Source of the DNA: DSPP01 sp964607165
GTDB taxonomy: Bacteria > Zixibacteria > MSB-5A5 > DSPP01
Reading direction: 5' to 3'
NCBI GenBank assembly: GCA_964607165.1
Contig: CAZSIT010000003.1
Coordinates: 62,001 to 126,000 of the forward strand
Length of the DNA: 64,000 nucleotides
Positions within the stretch are counted from its first letter, which is position 1. Each line of letters opens with the position of its first letter. Below are positions 16,972 through 25,746 of the stretch, piece by piece. The notes beneath the pieces are model-generated. The model saw only the letters and a program-made list of their open reading frames with translations. It was not told the DNA's origin and did no database searches. The position numbers and the translations under genes are program-made.

Positions 16972-17795
16972 TGGCGATTAAGAGTTATAAACCGGTTACC
17001 CATACCCTGCGGTTCAGGACGACTTCGACCTTCGAGGAAATTACCAAAACCGTTCCAGAAAAGTCGCTTTTAGAACCTTTGCGCAAAACCGGCGGGCGAA
17101 CCAACAACGGGCGGATGACCTCGCGTTACATCGGCGGCGGGCACCGCCAGCGGTATCGGCTTATTGATTTCCGCCGCGATAAACGGGAGATACCGGCAAG
17201 GGTGGCGGCCATCGAGTATGATCCCAACCGGACCTGTCGAATCGCGCTTTTACACTATGCCGATGGGGAGAAGCGCTACATTTTAGCCCCGGAAGGATTG
17301 GCAGTCGGGCAAACGGTTACGGCAGGGGAGAATGCCGAAATTGCAGTCGGAAACGCGGTGCCTTTGGCCAAACTGCCCTTGGGAACATTTGTTCACAATG
17401 TAGAGTTAAGGGCGGGACGAGGCGGACAGCTGGCGCGTGCGGCCGGGACAATGGTGCAGGTGATGGCCAGGGAAGGAGATTTTGCTCATCTGCGGCTGCC
17501 TTCGGGAGAAATCCGTTTAGTGCGTTCGGAAAACTATGCCACCATCGGCCAGCTCGGCAACATAGACCATGAGAACATTTCCATTGGCAAAGCGGGAAGA
17601 ACCCGCTGGCTGGGGCGGCGCCCCCGCGTTCGTGGCGTAGCGAAAAACCCGATCGACCATCCGATGGGCGGCGGCGAAGGGAAATCCTCCGGCGGGCGGC
17701 ACCCCTGCAGTCCGTGGGGACAGTTAGCCAAGGGGTTAAAGACGCGCAAGAAAAAGAAATTGTCCTCGAAATACATTTTGAGAAGGCGGAAGTAA
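16971..17795 (+). CDS. rplB: 50S ribosomal protein L2
   Basis: L2, 274 residues, needed for subunit joining and peptidyl transfer. The conserved C-terminal loop reads NPIDHPMGGGEGKSSGGRHP. The DHP histidine (E. coli His229) is kept, while the second His of the usual HPHGGGEG is Met. The SPWG and RRRK C-terminal elements are normal. Coupled to rplW by overlapping stop and start. Confidence 0.98.
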   Translation: MAIKSYKPVTHTLRFRTTSTFEEITKTVPEKSLLEPLRKTGGRTNNGRMTSRYIGGGHRQRYRLIDFRRDKREIPARVAAIEYDPNRTCRIALLHYADGEKRYILAPEGLAVGQTVTAGENAEIAVGNAVPLAKLPLGTFVHNVELRAGRGGQLARAAGTMVQVMAREGDFAHLRLPSGEIRLVRSENYATIGQLGNIDHENISIGKAGRTRWLGRRPRVRGVAKNPIDHPMGGGEGKSSGGRHPCSPWGQLAKGLKTRKKKKLSSKYILRRRK

Positions 17796-17796
17796 G

Positions 17797-18159
17797 ATGA
17801 CCCGTTCCCTTAAAAAAGGCCCTTCTATCGATGAGAAGCTTTTGGCAAAAGTTAAAAAATTGGTTGAGTCGAAGACCAAAACGGTTGTTAAAACTTGGTC
17901 GCGGCGTTCGACCATACCGCCCGAGTTTGTAGGACAAACTTTTGCCGTGCATAACGGCAACAAATTTATCCCGGTCTATGTGACCGAAAATATGGTGGGC
18001 CACAAGTTGGGCGAGTTTGCGCCGACGCGCACTTTTCGTGGGCATTCGGGCAGGTTAGCTAAAGCAGCGGAGACGGCCGCCGTTCCGACCGGACCAAAAG
18101 GAGCACCGGGACAACCTACACCGGCGCCTTCCGGCGAGGCGAAGAAGGGTAAAGAGTAA
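17797..18159 (+). CDS. rpsS: 30S ribosomal protein S19 with C-terminal tail
   Basis: S19, head of the 30S subunit. The core (about residues 1-92) has MTRSLKKGPSID, KTWSRRSTIPPEFVGQTFAV and GHKLGEFAPTRTFRGH. The protein is 120 residues, some 28 longer than usual, with a low-complexity Ala/Pro/Gly/Lys tail. The stop overlaps the rplV ATG. Confidence 0.97.
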   Translation: MTRSLKKGPSIDEKLLAKVKKLVESKTKTVVKTWSRRSTIPPEFVGQTFAVHNGNKFIPVYVTENMVGHKLGEFAPTRTFRGHSGRLAKAAETAAVPTGPKGAPGQPTPAPSGEAKKGKE

Positions 18160-18617
18160 TGGAGGCGGTTGCACGCGCCCGGTTCGTTCGGATGTCGGCA
18201 AGCAAGGTTCGCCGCGTGGCGGAGTTGGTGCGCGGGAAGGTAGTTAACGAAGCGATTGAAATCTTGAATTTCGTCCCAAAAGCGGCGGCGCTGCCTTTGC
18301 AGAAATCTATTAAATCAGCGGCGTCGAACATCTTGGCAGAAGAAGGAACCACCAAGATTCATCCCGAAGATTTGAAGGTAAAAACGTTGTTTATAGACGG
18401 CGGGCCGATTTGGAAACGCTTTCGGGCTGTGGGTATGGGCCGGGCGTATCGGATTAGAAAAAGGACCTGCCACATCACCGTTGTTGTCGAAGGGGAACCG
18501 CGAGCGGAAACGGCTAAGGTTGCATCATCGGCCAAGGCAAAAGTATCCAAAGCTGAACCGATAACGGACGAAATTCACAAGAAAGCGGTAAAGAAAGGTA
18601 AGAAAGCGGAAGGGTAA
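18159..18617 (+). CDS. rplV: 50S ribosomal protein L22 with C-terminal tail
   Basis: L22, 152 residues. The core shows ARFVRMSASKVRRVAELVRG and the tunnel hairpin region GPIWKRFRAVGMGRAYRIRK (about residues 78-100). A Lys/Ala/Glu-rich tail of around 40 residues extends beyond the normal end. Translationally coupled on both sides. Confidence 0.97.
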   Translation: MEAVARARFVRMSASKVRRVAELVRGKVVNEAIEILNFVPKAAALPLQKSIKSAASNILAEEGTTKIHPEDLKVKTLFIDGGPIWKRFRAVGMGRAYRIRKRTCHITVVVEGEPRAETAKVASSAKAKVSKAEPITDEIHKKAVKKGKKAEG

Positions 18618-19432
18618 TGGGACAGAAGGTTCATCCAATCGGGTTGCGGCTGGGAATTATTCGTTCCTGGAGTTCAAAATGGTTTACCCAGCGGGGGTTT
18701 GCCGGTTTGTTGCAGGAAGACCATTTGATTCGGCGTTACACCCACCGCCGGCTGGAGAATGCCGGTATTGCCGAAGTCGAGATTCTGCGCTATCCCAAAA
18801 AAGTTACCGTGAACATTCACACCTCGCGTCCGGGTATTGTCATCGGGCGCAAGGGGGTGGAGGTGGATAAGCTGAAAGAAGAGTTGGCGCTTTTGACCAA
18901 AAAAGATATCACCATCAACATTGTGGAAGTGAAGCGGCCGGAGCTTTCGGCGAAGTTGACTGCCGATTCGATTGCCCGCCAGCTGGAGGGGCGAGTTTCC
19001 TATCGGCGGGCGATGAAAAAAGCGATTCAGTCGGCAAGAAAGATGGGCGCCGAAGGAATCAAAATCATGTGCGGCGGACGTTTGGCCGGAGCCGAGATTG
19101 CCCGCAGCGAAAAATATATGGAGGGGCGGGTGCCTCTGCATACGCTGCGGGCGGACATCGATTTTGCAACTTCCACAGCCCACACCACCTATGGCACCAT
19201 TGGAGTAAAGTGTTGGATTTGCCGCGGAGAAATTTTGGACTACGGAACGCGTGATGAGATTTACGCGGCACCCCGCTTCCAGGAAGAGCCGCGGCGACGC
19301 GGCGAACGGAGCGATGGCCGGGAACGGGGCGAACGCGGTTCACCCGGCCGTCCTCCCAGAAGAGGCCCGAGAAGAGAAGATCGAGTTGTTGAAAAACCAG
19401 TGGCAGCAGCCGAAAAGGAAACGAAAAGCTAA
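18617..19432 (+). CDS. rpsC: 30S ribosomal protein S3 with Arg-rich tail
   Basis: S3, 271 residues, at the mRNA entry channel. It starts MGQKVHPIGLRLGI. The KH domain has the GXXG loop IGRKGVEVDKL near residues 76-86. The C-terminal domain has GRLAGAEIARSEKYMEGRVP and TTYGTIGVKCWI. A tail of about 45 residues rich in Arg, Gly and Glu follows the family core, suggesting extra RNA contact. Confidence 0.97.
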   Translation: MGQKVHPIGLRLGIIRSWSSKWFTQRGFAGLLQEDHLIRRYTHRRLENAGIAEVEILRYPKKVTVNIHTSRPGIVIGRKGVEVDKLKEELALLTKKDITINIVEVKRPELSAKLTADSIARQLEGRVSYRRAMKKAIQSARKMGAEGIKIMCGGRLAGAEIARSEKYMEGRVPLHTLRADIDFATSTAHTTYGTIGVKCWICRGEILDYGTRDEIYAAPRFQEEPRRRGERSDGRERGERGSPGRPPRRGPRREDRVVEKPVAAAEKETKS

Positions 19433-19851
19433 TGCTTTTGCCCAAACGCGTTAAATACCGCAAGCAACAACGCGGCCGTCGGCGCGGCAAGGCATACCGC
19501 GGTTCCACGGTCGCGTTCGGGGAATACGGCCTAAAAGCTTTGGAGGCGGCCTGGATAACCAATAAGCAGATTGAAGCGGCACGAGTAGCTTTGACCCGTT
19601 ACATCAAGCGCGGCGGAAAGGTTTGGATTCGGATTTTCCCCGATAAGCCGGTCACCGTCAAGCCGGCGGAAACGCGAATGGGAAAAGGTAAGGGAAACCC
19701 GGAGTACTGGGTGGCGGTCGTCAAGCCGGGCCGGGTGCTTTTTGAATTAGAGGGGGTTTCGTTGGATTTGGCGAAGGAGGCTTTGGGTTTAGCGGGGCGC
19801 AAATTGCCGATTAGGTCGCGCTTTGTTTCGCGGGCGGACACGGGAGCGTAA
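19432..19851 (+). CDS. rplP: 50S ribosomal protein L16
   Basis: L16, 139 residues, near the A-site tRNA. Typical MLLPKRVKYRK start, FGEYGLKALEAAWI, and TRMGKGKGNPEYWVAVVKPG. Normal length. The ATG overlaps the rpsC stop and its stop overlaps rpmC. Confidence 0.98.
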   Translation: MLLPKRVKYRKQQRGRRRGKAYRGSTVAFGEYGLKALEAAWITNKQIEAARVALTRYIKRGGKVWIRIFPDKPVTVKPAETRMGKGKGNPEYWVAVVKPGRVLFELEGVSLDLAKEALGLAGRKLPIRSRFVSRADTGA

Positions 19852-20111
19852 TGGAAAAGTTGGAACGGTTGCGGGAATTGACCCGCGAGGAATTGCTGCA
19901 GAAAATAACGGATTATAAGGACGAACTTTTTAATCTACGGCTCTCGCGCGCAACCAAAGATTTAGACAATCCGATACGGTTGCGAACGTTACACCGGGAG
20001 ATTGCCAAAATAAAGACGGTTCTGCGCGAGGATGAATTGAAAATCCGTCAATTAGCCGAGGAGCGCTCGCCTGCTGGTGCCTCGCCGGCCGAAAAGGAAA
20101 AGAAAAGTTAG
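19851..20111 (+). CDS. rpmC: 50S ribosomal protein L29
   Basis: L29, 86 residues. The family helix-turn-helix is visible as LRELTREELLQKITDYKDEL and FNLRLSRATKDLDNPIRLR. It is about 18 residues longer than usual owing to a Ser/Ala/Pro/Lys tail. Coupled to rplP. Confidence 0.96.
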   Translation: MEKLERLRELTREELLQKITDYKDELFNLRLSRATKDLDNPIRLRTLHREIAKIKTVLREDELKIRQLAEERSPAGASPAEKEKKS

Positions 20112-20114
20112 TGT

Positions 20115-20378
20115 ATGACAGAAAAAATTGAACGGAACGAAAGAAAAACCCGGGTGGGGACGGTGCTTTCCGCAAAAATGCTGAAAACCGTGGTGGTCGG
20201 CGTATCGCAAACTTTTCGCCATCCGGTATATGGAAAAGTAATTAAACGCACGGCCAAGATGTACGCCCATGATCTGCTCGGCGCCAAGGAAGGCGACCGT
20301 GTCTTAATCGTCGAGACGCGGCCCTTCTCCCGTTTAAAGCGCTGGCGGGTGGCGGAGGTTTTGGAGCGGGCGAAATGA
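20115..20378 (+). CDS. rpsQ: 30S ribosomal protein S17
   Basis: S17, 87 residues, OB fold. Conserved RKTRVGTVLSAKMLKTVVV, HPVYGKVIKRTAKMYAHD and GDRVLIVETRPFSRLKRWRV. It follows rpmC by three bases and overlaps rplN by four. Confidence 0.97.
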   Translation: MTEKIERNERKTRVGTVLSAKMLKTVVVGVSQTFRHPVYGKVIKRTAKMYAHDLLGAKEGDRVLIVETRPFSRLKRWRVAEVLERAK

Positions 20379-20743
20379 TTCAGGAGTACACCCGTTTAAC
20401 CGTGGCGGACAATTCGGGAGCGCGGATTTTGATGTGTTTTAGAATTTTGGGGCATTCCGGGCAGCGCTATGCCCGCATCGGCGATATCATCGTGGGAACC
20501 GTCAAGGAAGCGATTGCCGGCGCTCCGGTGAAAAAAGCGGATATCGTCAAAGCGGTGGTGGTGCGCACGACGCGAGAGACCCGCCGCAAAGACGGTTCTT
20601 ATATCCGTTTTGCAGACAATGCCGCAGTTCTAATCGATGAGCAGAAAGAGCCGCGCGGGACGCGCATTTTTGGACCGGTGGCGCGGGAGCTGCGCGATAA
20701 ACAGTTTACCAAAATTATTTCGCTAGCGCCGGAAGTGTTGTAA
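20375..20743 (+). CDS. rplN: 50S ribosomal protein L14
   Basis: L14, 122 residues, exactly the usual length. MIQEYTRLTVADNSGARILM at the N-terminus and GSYIRFADNAAVLID in the signature region are diagnostic; GPVARELRDKQFTKIISLAPEVL closes it. It opens the spc-type gene order. Confidence 0.98.
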   Translation: MIQEYTRLTVADNSGARILMCFRILGHSGQRYARIGDIIVGTVKEAIAGAPVKKADIVKAVVVRTTRETRRKDGSYIRFADNAAVLIDEQKEPRGTRIFGPVARELRDKQFTKIISLAPEVL

Positions 20744-20744
20744 A

Positions 20745-21068
20745 ATGCGAGTGAAAAAAGGAGACATCGTCAAGGTCCTGACCGGCGCAGACCGGGGCAA
20801 GACCGGAAAAATTTTGAAGGTTTTCCCGGAGAAGCTCCGGGTGGTGGTGGAGGGCACAACTTTAATCAAGCGCCACACCCGCCCGAGCCAGAGAAACCCG
20901 AAGGGCGGAATTGTGCAGCGGGAGCGCTCGATGGCGATTTCCAACGTGCGTTTGGTATGCCCCAAATGTTCCCAACCAACCCGCATCGGAACGCGGCGTT
21001 CGGAAAAGTCGGAAATCGGGCATTCCGACCGGGTAAGAATTTGTAAGAAATGTGGAGAGATGATTTAA
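20745..21068 (+). CDS. rplX: 50S ribosomal protein L24, zinc-ribbon form
   Basis: L24, 107 residues. The N-terminal KOW motif is KGDIVKVLTGADRGKTGKIL. The C-terminal part carries two Cys pairs, CPKC (about residue 71) and CKKC (about residue 101), so it is likely a zinc-binding version. Many bacterial L24 proteins lack the Cys. Normal position between rplN and rplE. Confidence 0.97.
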   Translation: MRVKKGDIVKVLTGADRGKTGKILKVFPEKLRVVVEGTTLIKRHTRPSQRNPKGGIVQRERSMAISNVRLVCPKCSQPTRIGTRRSEKSEIGHSDRVRICKKCGEMI

Positions 21069-21115
21069 TGATTCAATCGTCCGATGCGACTTGCCTTAAA
21101 CGGAGTTTAGCCTAA

Positions 21116-21793
21116 ATGGCGGAAGAAAAGAAAAAACAGCCGGCGCCGGCCAAGCCGCCTAAAAAAGAGCAGAGGATTCAGAAAGAAGCGAAAGCGGAAG
21201 GGCCCAAGGAGAAAGCCCCCCCCCGGCAACGCATAATTCCGCGTCTTTTGACCCAGTATCGCAGCCGGGTAGTTCCGGCCCTTTCTTCGCGTTTTGGCTA
21301 TACTAACGCCTTAGAAGTTCCGCGGCTGATCAAGATAGTTTTGAACGTTGGTTTAGGCGAGGCCATCGCCAATGCCAAGGCTTTGGATACAGCCACGGCC
21401 GACCTTTCCGCCATTACCGGACGCAAACCAGCTGTCCGCCGCGCGAAGAAATCGATATCGAATTTCAAATTGAGAATGGGTGTCCCCATTGGTCTTATGG
21501 TGACGTTGCGGGGAGACACGATGTATGAGTTTTTTGACCGGCTGGTGAACGTGGCCGTGCCGCGCATTCGCGACTTTCGAGGTTTGCCGGCGGACGGGTT
21601 TGACGGGCGGGGAAACTACACGCTCGGTTTGAAAGAGCAGATAATTTTCCCGGAAATCGATTATGACAAGGTGGAGAAAATCAGGGGTATGAATGTTACT
21701 TTGGTTACTACCGCTTCCTCCGATGAGGAAGGTTTTGAGTTGTTGAAAGAGATGGGGATGCCATTTACATCCGCCGGCGGAGGAAGAAATTAG
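21116..21793 (+). CDS. rplE: 50S ribosomal protein L5 with N-terminal extension
   Basis: L5, 225 residues, binds 5S rRNA. The core starts near residue 40 with LLTQYRSRVVPALSSRFGYT and includes IKIVLNVGLGEA, ITGRKPAVRRAKKSISNFKL and LGLKEQIIFPEIDYD. About 38 extra N-terminal residues are Lys/Glu/Pro/Ala-rich with no internal ATG. GGAG lies about 11 bases before the chosen ATG. The next gene starts immediately after its stop. Confidence 0.97.
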   Translation: MAEEKKKQPAPAKPPKKEQRIQKEAKAEGPKEKAPPRQRIIPRLLTQYRSRVVPALSSRFGYTNALEVPRLIKIVLNVGLGEAIANAKALDTATADLSAITGRKPAVRRAKKSISNFKLRMGVPIGLMVTLRGDTMYEFFDRLVNVAVPRIRDFRGLPADGFDGRGNYTLGLKEQIIFPEIDYDKVEKIRGMNVTLVTTASSDEEGFELLKEMGMPFTSAGGGRN

Positions 21794-21979
21794 ATGGCCC
21801 GTACCTGTATGATTGAAAAAAACAAGCGGACACCCAAGTTCAAAGTCCGCCAGCACAACCGCTGCTGGCGCTGCGGGCGGCCGCGGGCGTTTCTTCGCAA
21901 ATTTGGCATCTGCCGCATCTGTTTTAGGCAGATGGCCTTGTCCGGGGAGATTCCGGGCGTGGTGAAAGCGAGTTGGTGA
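21794..21979 (+). CDS. rpsN: 30S ribosomal protein S14, zinc type
   Basis: Short zinc-binding S14 (type Z), 61 residues. CWRCGRPRAFLRKFGICRIC gives the four-Cys site (about residues 24-43), and the end FRQMALSGEIPGVVKASW is standard. It directly abuts rplE. Confidence 0.98.
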   Translation: MARTCMIEKNKRTPKFKVRQHNRCWRCGRPRAFLRKFGICRICFRQMALSGEIPGVVKASW

Positions 21980-21980
21980 A

Positions 21981-22373
21981 ATGCTGACCGACCCAATTGC
22001 CGATATGCTGGCGCGGGTGCGCAACGCCTCCAAGGCGCGCCATCCGCGGGTGGAGTTCCCATACTCTCGAGTGAAAGAAGATGTCTTAAAAGTTCTGTAT
22101 GAACACCGCTTTATCCGCGGTTTCGCCCGCTTGGGGGATAAAAAGCCGGTGCTGCGGGTGGCCTTGCGCTATGGCCGGGATGAGATGCCGATGATTACCG
22201 GTCTTAGGCGGATTTCCACGCCCGGACGGCGCGTCTATGCCGACCGCGAGCGGTTGGTAAATTATGGACGGCGGTTGGGCATTACCGTAGTTTCCACTTC
22301 TAAAGGAGTTTTGCCCCATACGGAAGCGTTAAAACAGGGTGTGGGGGGAGAGATTTTATTTCAGGTTTGGTGA
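21981..22373 (+). CDS. rpsH: 30S ribosomal protein S8
   Basis: S8, 130 residues, central-domain 16S rRNA binder and in E. coli the spc repressor. MLTDPIADMLARVRNASKAR at the start and STSKGVLPHTEALKQGVGGE near the end are diagnostic. It follows rpsN by one base. Confidence 0.98.
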   Translation: MLTDPIADMLARVRNASKARHPRVEFPYSRVKEDVLKVLYEHRFIRGFARLGDKKPVLRVALRYGRDEMPMITGLRRISTPGRRVYADRERLVNYGRRLGITVVSTSKGVLPHTEALKQGVGGEILFQVW

Positions 22374-22374
22374 T

Positions 22375-22911
22375 ATGTCGCGAATAGGAAAGTTGCCGGT
22401 TCAGATTCCACGGGGCGTTACCGTTACCCTGGCGGGAGGTGCCGTAACGGTAAAGGGGCCGAAAGGAACCTTAACCAGATCCATTCGGCCGGAAGTAACT
22501 ATCGATCAGGCGGAGGGGAGTTTAGCGGTCAAACGTAACGGCGAAAGCCGCTTTCATCGGAGTGTCCACGGTTTGACGCGCGCACTTTTGGCCAATATGG
22601 TCACGGGTGTAACCAAAGAATTTGCCAAGGTTCTGATTATTATAGGTGTTGGATATCGCGCCGAGGCTGTCGGCAAACTGGTTAGTTTTGCTTTAGGGTA
22701 TTCCCATCCAATCTTAATACGGCCGCCGGAGGGAGTGAAAATAACGGTGGAAAACCAGACCCGGGTTGTCGTTTCCGGGCCGGATAAAGAATTGGTCGGA
22801 GAAACAGCGGCGAAAATTCGAGCGTTTCGCCCCCCGGAGCCGTACAAAGGCAAGGGTATTCAGTACGAAGGTGAAATAATTCGGAGAAAAGCTGGAAAGA
22901 CGGCGGCGTAG
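22375..22911 (+). CDS. rplF: 50S ribosomal protein L6
   Basis: L6, 178 residues from the ATG one base after the rpsH stop. That start gives the typical MSRIGKLPVQIPRGVTV. An in-frame upstream ATG would add 12 atypical residues encoded within rpsH. The C-terminal signature PEPYKGKGIQYEGEIIRRK is intact. L6 sits near the sarcin-ricin loop in known structures. Confidence 0.97.
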   Translation: MSRIGKLPVQIPRGVTVTLAGGAVTVKGPKGTLTRSIRPEVTIDQAEGSLAVKRNGESRFHRSVHGLTRALLANMVTGVTKEFAKVLIIIGVGYRAEAVGKLVSFALGYSHPILIRPPEGVKITVENQTRVVVSGPDKELVGETAAKIRAFRPPEPYKGKGIQYEGEIIRRKAGKTAA

Positions 22912-22913
22912 CT

Positions 22914-23291
22914 ATGGCGGAAGGAAGCAAATTTTTACAACAGAAAGCGGAACGAAAGAAAAGCCGGGTGCGGGCCCGTATTGTCGGCACGCCGGAAAAA
23001 CCGCGGCTTTCGGTCTTCCGCAGCCTGAAGGAACTCTACGTTCAATTAGTGGACGACTTGAGCGGTAAAACCATTACCGGGCTTTCGACTCTTTCGCCCG
23101 CCGTTAGGGAAAAATTGACAAGCTCCAAGCATACCAAAAGCGAGGAAGCTAAACTGTTGGGTAAGATTTTTGCCGAAGCCGCCAAAGCCAAAGGGATTGA
23201 AAAAGTTGTTTTTGACCGGAACCGCTATCTGTATCACGGCCGGGTGAAGTCATTGGCGGACGGAGCGCGGGAAGGAGGACTCAAGTTTTGA
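22914..23291 (+). CDS. rplR: 50S ribosomal protein L18
   Basis: L18, 125 residues, 5S rRNA binder. RVRARIVGTPEKPRLSVFRS and the C-terminal VVFDRNRYLYHGRVKSLADG and AREGGLKF are typical. It ends with GGAAGGAGG, which serves as ribosome-binding site for the TTG-initiated rpsE; TTGA overlaps start and stop. Confidence 0.98.
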   Translation: MAEGSKFLQQKAERKKSRVRARIVGTPEKPRLSVFRSLKELYVQLVDDLSGKTITGLSTLSPAVREKLTSSKHTKSEEAKLLGKIFAEAAKAKGIEKVVFDRNRYLYHGRVKSLADGAREGGLKF

Positions 23292-23815
23292 AACCGAGAA
23301 GAGAGCGGGCAAGAGAGTCGGAGTTCGCTGGTGAAGGGCTCGATTTTGAAGAGCGCGTTATTCACATCAACCGTGTTGCGAAGGTGGTGAAGGGCGGAAG
23401 AAGGTTTTCTTTTACCGCGCTAGTTGCGGTTGGGGACAAAAAGGGACAGGTTGGCGTTGGTTTAGGCAAGGCCGGCGAGGTGGCGGATGCCATCCGAAAG
23501 GGACACGAGGCGGCGCGCAAGGGAATGTTGAAAGTTCCTTTGGCCGAAGGAACCCTGCCGCACGAGATCTTGGGAATATTCGGTTCGGCTAAGGTGCTTT
23601 TACGGCCGGCATCACCGGGAACCGGTGTGATTGCCGGCGGTCCGGTTCGGGCCGTGTTGGAAGTGGCCGGCGTGCAGGACATTTTGACCAAGTCGCTCGG
23701 TTCGGCCAATCCTCACAACGTGGTAAAAGCGACTTTACAAGGATTGAAAGATATGATTGCATTCGTTGAAAAATCAAAAATAAAAGATGTCGAGGAGGCA
23801 ACCGATGGCCGGTAA
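23288..23815 (+). CDS. rpsE: 30S ribosomal protein S5
   Basis: S5, 175 residues, mRNA entry and translational accuracy. The start is a TTG overlapping the rplR TGA; GGAAGGAGG (23272-23280) lies seven bases upstream and supports it. The core has FEERVIHINRVAKVVKGGRR, FSFTALVAVGDKKGQVGVG and GLGKAGEVADAIRKG. The last 11 bases overlap rpmD. Confidence 0.97.
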   Translation: MKPRRERARESEFAGEGLDFEERVIHINRVAKVVKGGRRFSFTALVAVGDKKGQVGVGLGKAGEVADAIRKGHEAARKGMLKVPLAEGTLPHEILGIFGSAKVLLRPASPGTGVIAGGPVRAVLEVAGVQDILTKSLGSANPHNVVKATLQGLKDMIAFVEKSKIKDVEEATDGR

Positions 23816-23987
23816 GCTAAAAATTACCTTGAGGCGCAGCTTATCCGGCCAGATTGAACCGCACAGGCGGATAGTAAAGGCCTTAGGATTGCGCCGTATC
23901 CGGCATTCGGTAGTGCGCAGCGATTCCCCGCAAATTAGGGGAATGGTGGAGTCGATTCGCCACCTGGTGACGGTGGAGAAAGAGTAG
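23805..23987 (+). CDS. rpmD: 50S ribosomal protein L30
   Basis: L30, 60 residues, from the ATG with AGGAGG (23793-23798) six bases upstream. An in-frame ATG 18 bases earlier would sit before that ribosome-binding site and is rejected. KLKITLRRSLSGQIEPHRRI and ALGLRRIRHSVVRSDSPQIR match the family. Confidence 0.96.
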   Translation: MAGKLKITLRRSLSGQIEPHRRIVKALGLRRIRHSVVRSDSPQIRGMVESIRHLVTVEKE

Positions 23988-24434
23988 ATGAAACTTTCCG
24001 AATTACATCCGGCCAAAGGCTCCCTTAAAAACCGCAAGCGAGTCGGACGTGGGCCCGGCTCCGGCCAAGGGAAAACGTCCGGACGCGGACACAAAGGACA
24101 GCTGGCGCGTTCGGGGGGGCATTCCAAGCCCTACAGCGAAGGCGGGCAGATGCCCCTGCAGCGGCGAGTGCCCAAGCGGGGTTTTAGAGCGTTTGACAAA
24201 AAAGTTTATCAGGTGGTAAATCTTTCCGACTTGGCGCGCTTGAAAAATCTGGAGTCGGTAAATCCGTTGGCCTTGCAAAACGCCGGCTTAATTCGGCGGG
24301 CTGATTTTCCGGTTAAAATTTTAGGGGACGGCGAAGCTTTAGCCAATCTCACCGTTCTGGCACATGCTTTTTCCCGTGCGGCCAAAGAAAAAATCGAGGC
24401 CAAAGGGGGAAAGGTAGTCGTTCTGAATGCTTAG
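23988..24434 (+). CDS. rplO: 50S ribosomal protein L15
   Basis: L15, 148 residues. KLSELHPAKGSLKNRKRVGR and GPGSGQGKTSGRGHKGQ form the Gly-rich N-terminal extension; the C-terminal globular domain ends with AKEKIEAKGGKVVVLNA. It overlaps secY by eight bases. Confidence 0.98.
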   Translation: MKLSELHPAKGSLKNRKRVGRGPGSGQGKTSGRGHKGQLARSGGHSKPYSEGGQMPLQRRVPKRGFRAFDKKVYQVVNLSDLARLKNLESVNPLALQNAGLIRRADFPVKILGDGEALANLTVLAHAFSRAAKEKIEAKGGKVVVLNA

Positions 24435-25746
24435 CGCCGTAGGCTCGATTTTCAAAATTAAAGAGCTGCGCGACCGTTTGCTGTTCACGGTGGCCCTGTT
24501 AGTCGTTTACCGCATCGGCGGGCATATTCCGGCACCCGGCATCGATTCTACCGCGTTGAGCCAGTTTTTTGCATCCGGTGGGGGGGGCGGGCTTTTCGGC
24601 CTGTACGATCTTTTTGTTGGCGGTTCGTTCATCAAGATGTCGATTTTCGCTCTGGGAATTATGCCCTATATCTCTTCTTCCATCATTATGCAGTTGATGA
24701 CCGCAGTGGTTCCGTACTTCCAGCGCTTGCAAAAAGAGGGAGAAGAAGGGCGGAAGAAAATTGTCCAGTACAGCCGTTACGGCACGGTGCTTTTGGGGGC
24801 GGCCCAATCGGCCGGAACAGCCCAGTGGCTGGCCGCACAGACGGCGGGGGGAATACCCATTGTTCCCTACCCCGGCCTGGGTTTTACCTTGGTAACCATG
24901 CTCACCTTTACAGCCGGCACGATTTTCATTATGTGGCTGGGGGAGCAGATTACGGACAAAGGTATCGGGAACGGAATTTCGCTAATCATTTTCATCGGCA
25001 TCGTGGCACGCTTTTTCCCGGGCATTATTCAGGAAGTGGAAGAACTTTTTGCCGGGAGGCGGAATCTCTTTTCGGAACTGCTTTTGGTCTTGGTTATGGT
25101 GGCTATGGTGGCGGCGGTGGTGTTGGTAACGCGCGCCCAGCGCAGAATTCCGGTGCAGTACGCCAAGCGGGTGGTCGGGCGGAAAATCTATGGCGGGCAG
25201 TCCACCCATATTCCACTCTCCGTGAACACGGCCGGTATCATCCCGATTATTTTTGCCCAGTCGATTATGTTTGCGCCCTCCACCTTGGCGTCTTTTATCC
25301 CGATCAGCGGACTGGTGGATGTAGTAAATGCCATTTTTGATCCGGGTGGGGTTTTGTATTCTATGATTTACGGGTTACTCATCGTCTTTTTCGCCTATTT
25401 CTATACGGCAATAGTTTTTAATCCCATCGATTTGGCGGACAATATGCGCAAAGGAGGCGGATTTATTCCCGGCATCCGCCCCGGAAAGAAGACTTCGGAG
25501 TATATTGACCGCGTTTTAACCCGGATAACACTGCCGGGAGCCATATTTTTTGCACTAATTGCCATCGTTCCTCAAATTCTCATCCGTCAGTTTGGAATAA
25601 CCTTTTATTTTGGTGGAACCTCCATCCTTATCGTGGTGGGCGTTGCTTTAGACACTTTGCAGCAGATTGAATCGCATCTTCTGATGCGCCACTACGAAGG
25701 GTTTATGAAGAAGGGAAGAATCCGGGGACGGAGTTTGGTCGGTTAA
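24427..25746 (+). CDS. secY: Protein translocase subunit SecY
   Basis: Channel subunit of the Sec translocon in the inner membrane, 439 residues with about ten membrane spans. Recognisable blocks are RIGGHIPAPGID (plug region), IMPYISSSIIMQL, and the cytoplasmic loop QYAKRVVGRKIYGGQSTHIP. Later FNPIDLADNMRKGGGFIPGI and RPGKKTSEYID match SecY. Present in its usual place after rplO. The many exported proteins in this window depend on it. Confidence 0.98.
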   Translation: MLSAVGSIFKIKELRDRLLFTVALLVVYRIGGHIPAPGIDSTALSQFFASGGGGGLFGLYDLFVGGSFIKMSIFALGIMPYISSSIIMQLMTAVVPYFQRLQKEGEEGRKKIVQYSRYGTVLLGAAQSAGTAQWLAAQTAGGIPIVPYPGLGFTLVTMLTFTAGTIFIMWLGEQITDKGIGNGISLIIFIGIVARFFPGIIQEVEELFAGRRNLFSELLLVLVMVAMVAAVVLVTRAQRRIPVQYAKRVVGRKIYGGQSTHIPLSVNTAGIIPIIFAQSIMFAPSTLASFIPISGLVDVVNAIFDPGGVLYSMIYGLLIVFFAYFYTAIVFNPIDLADNMRKGGGFIPGIRPGKKTSEYIDRVLTRITLPGAIFFALIAIVPQILIRQFGITFYFGGTSILIVVGVALDTLQQIESHLLMRHYEGFMKKGRIRGRSLVG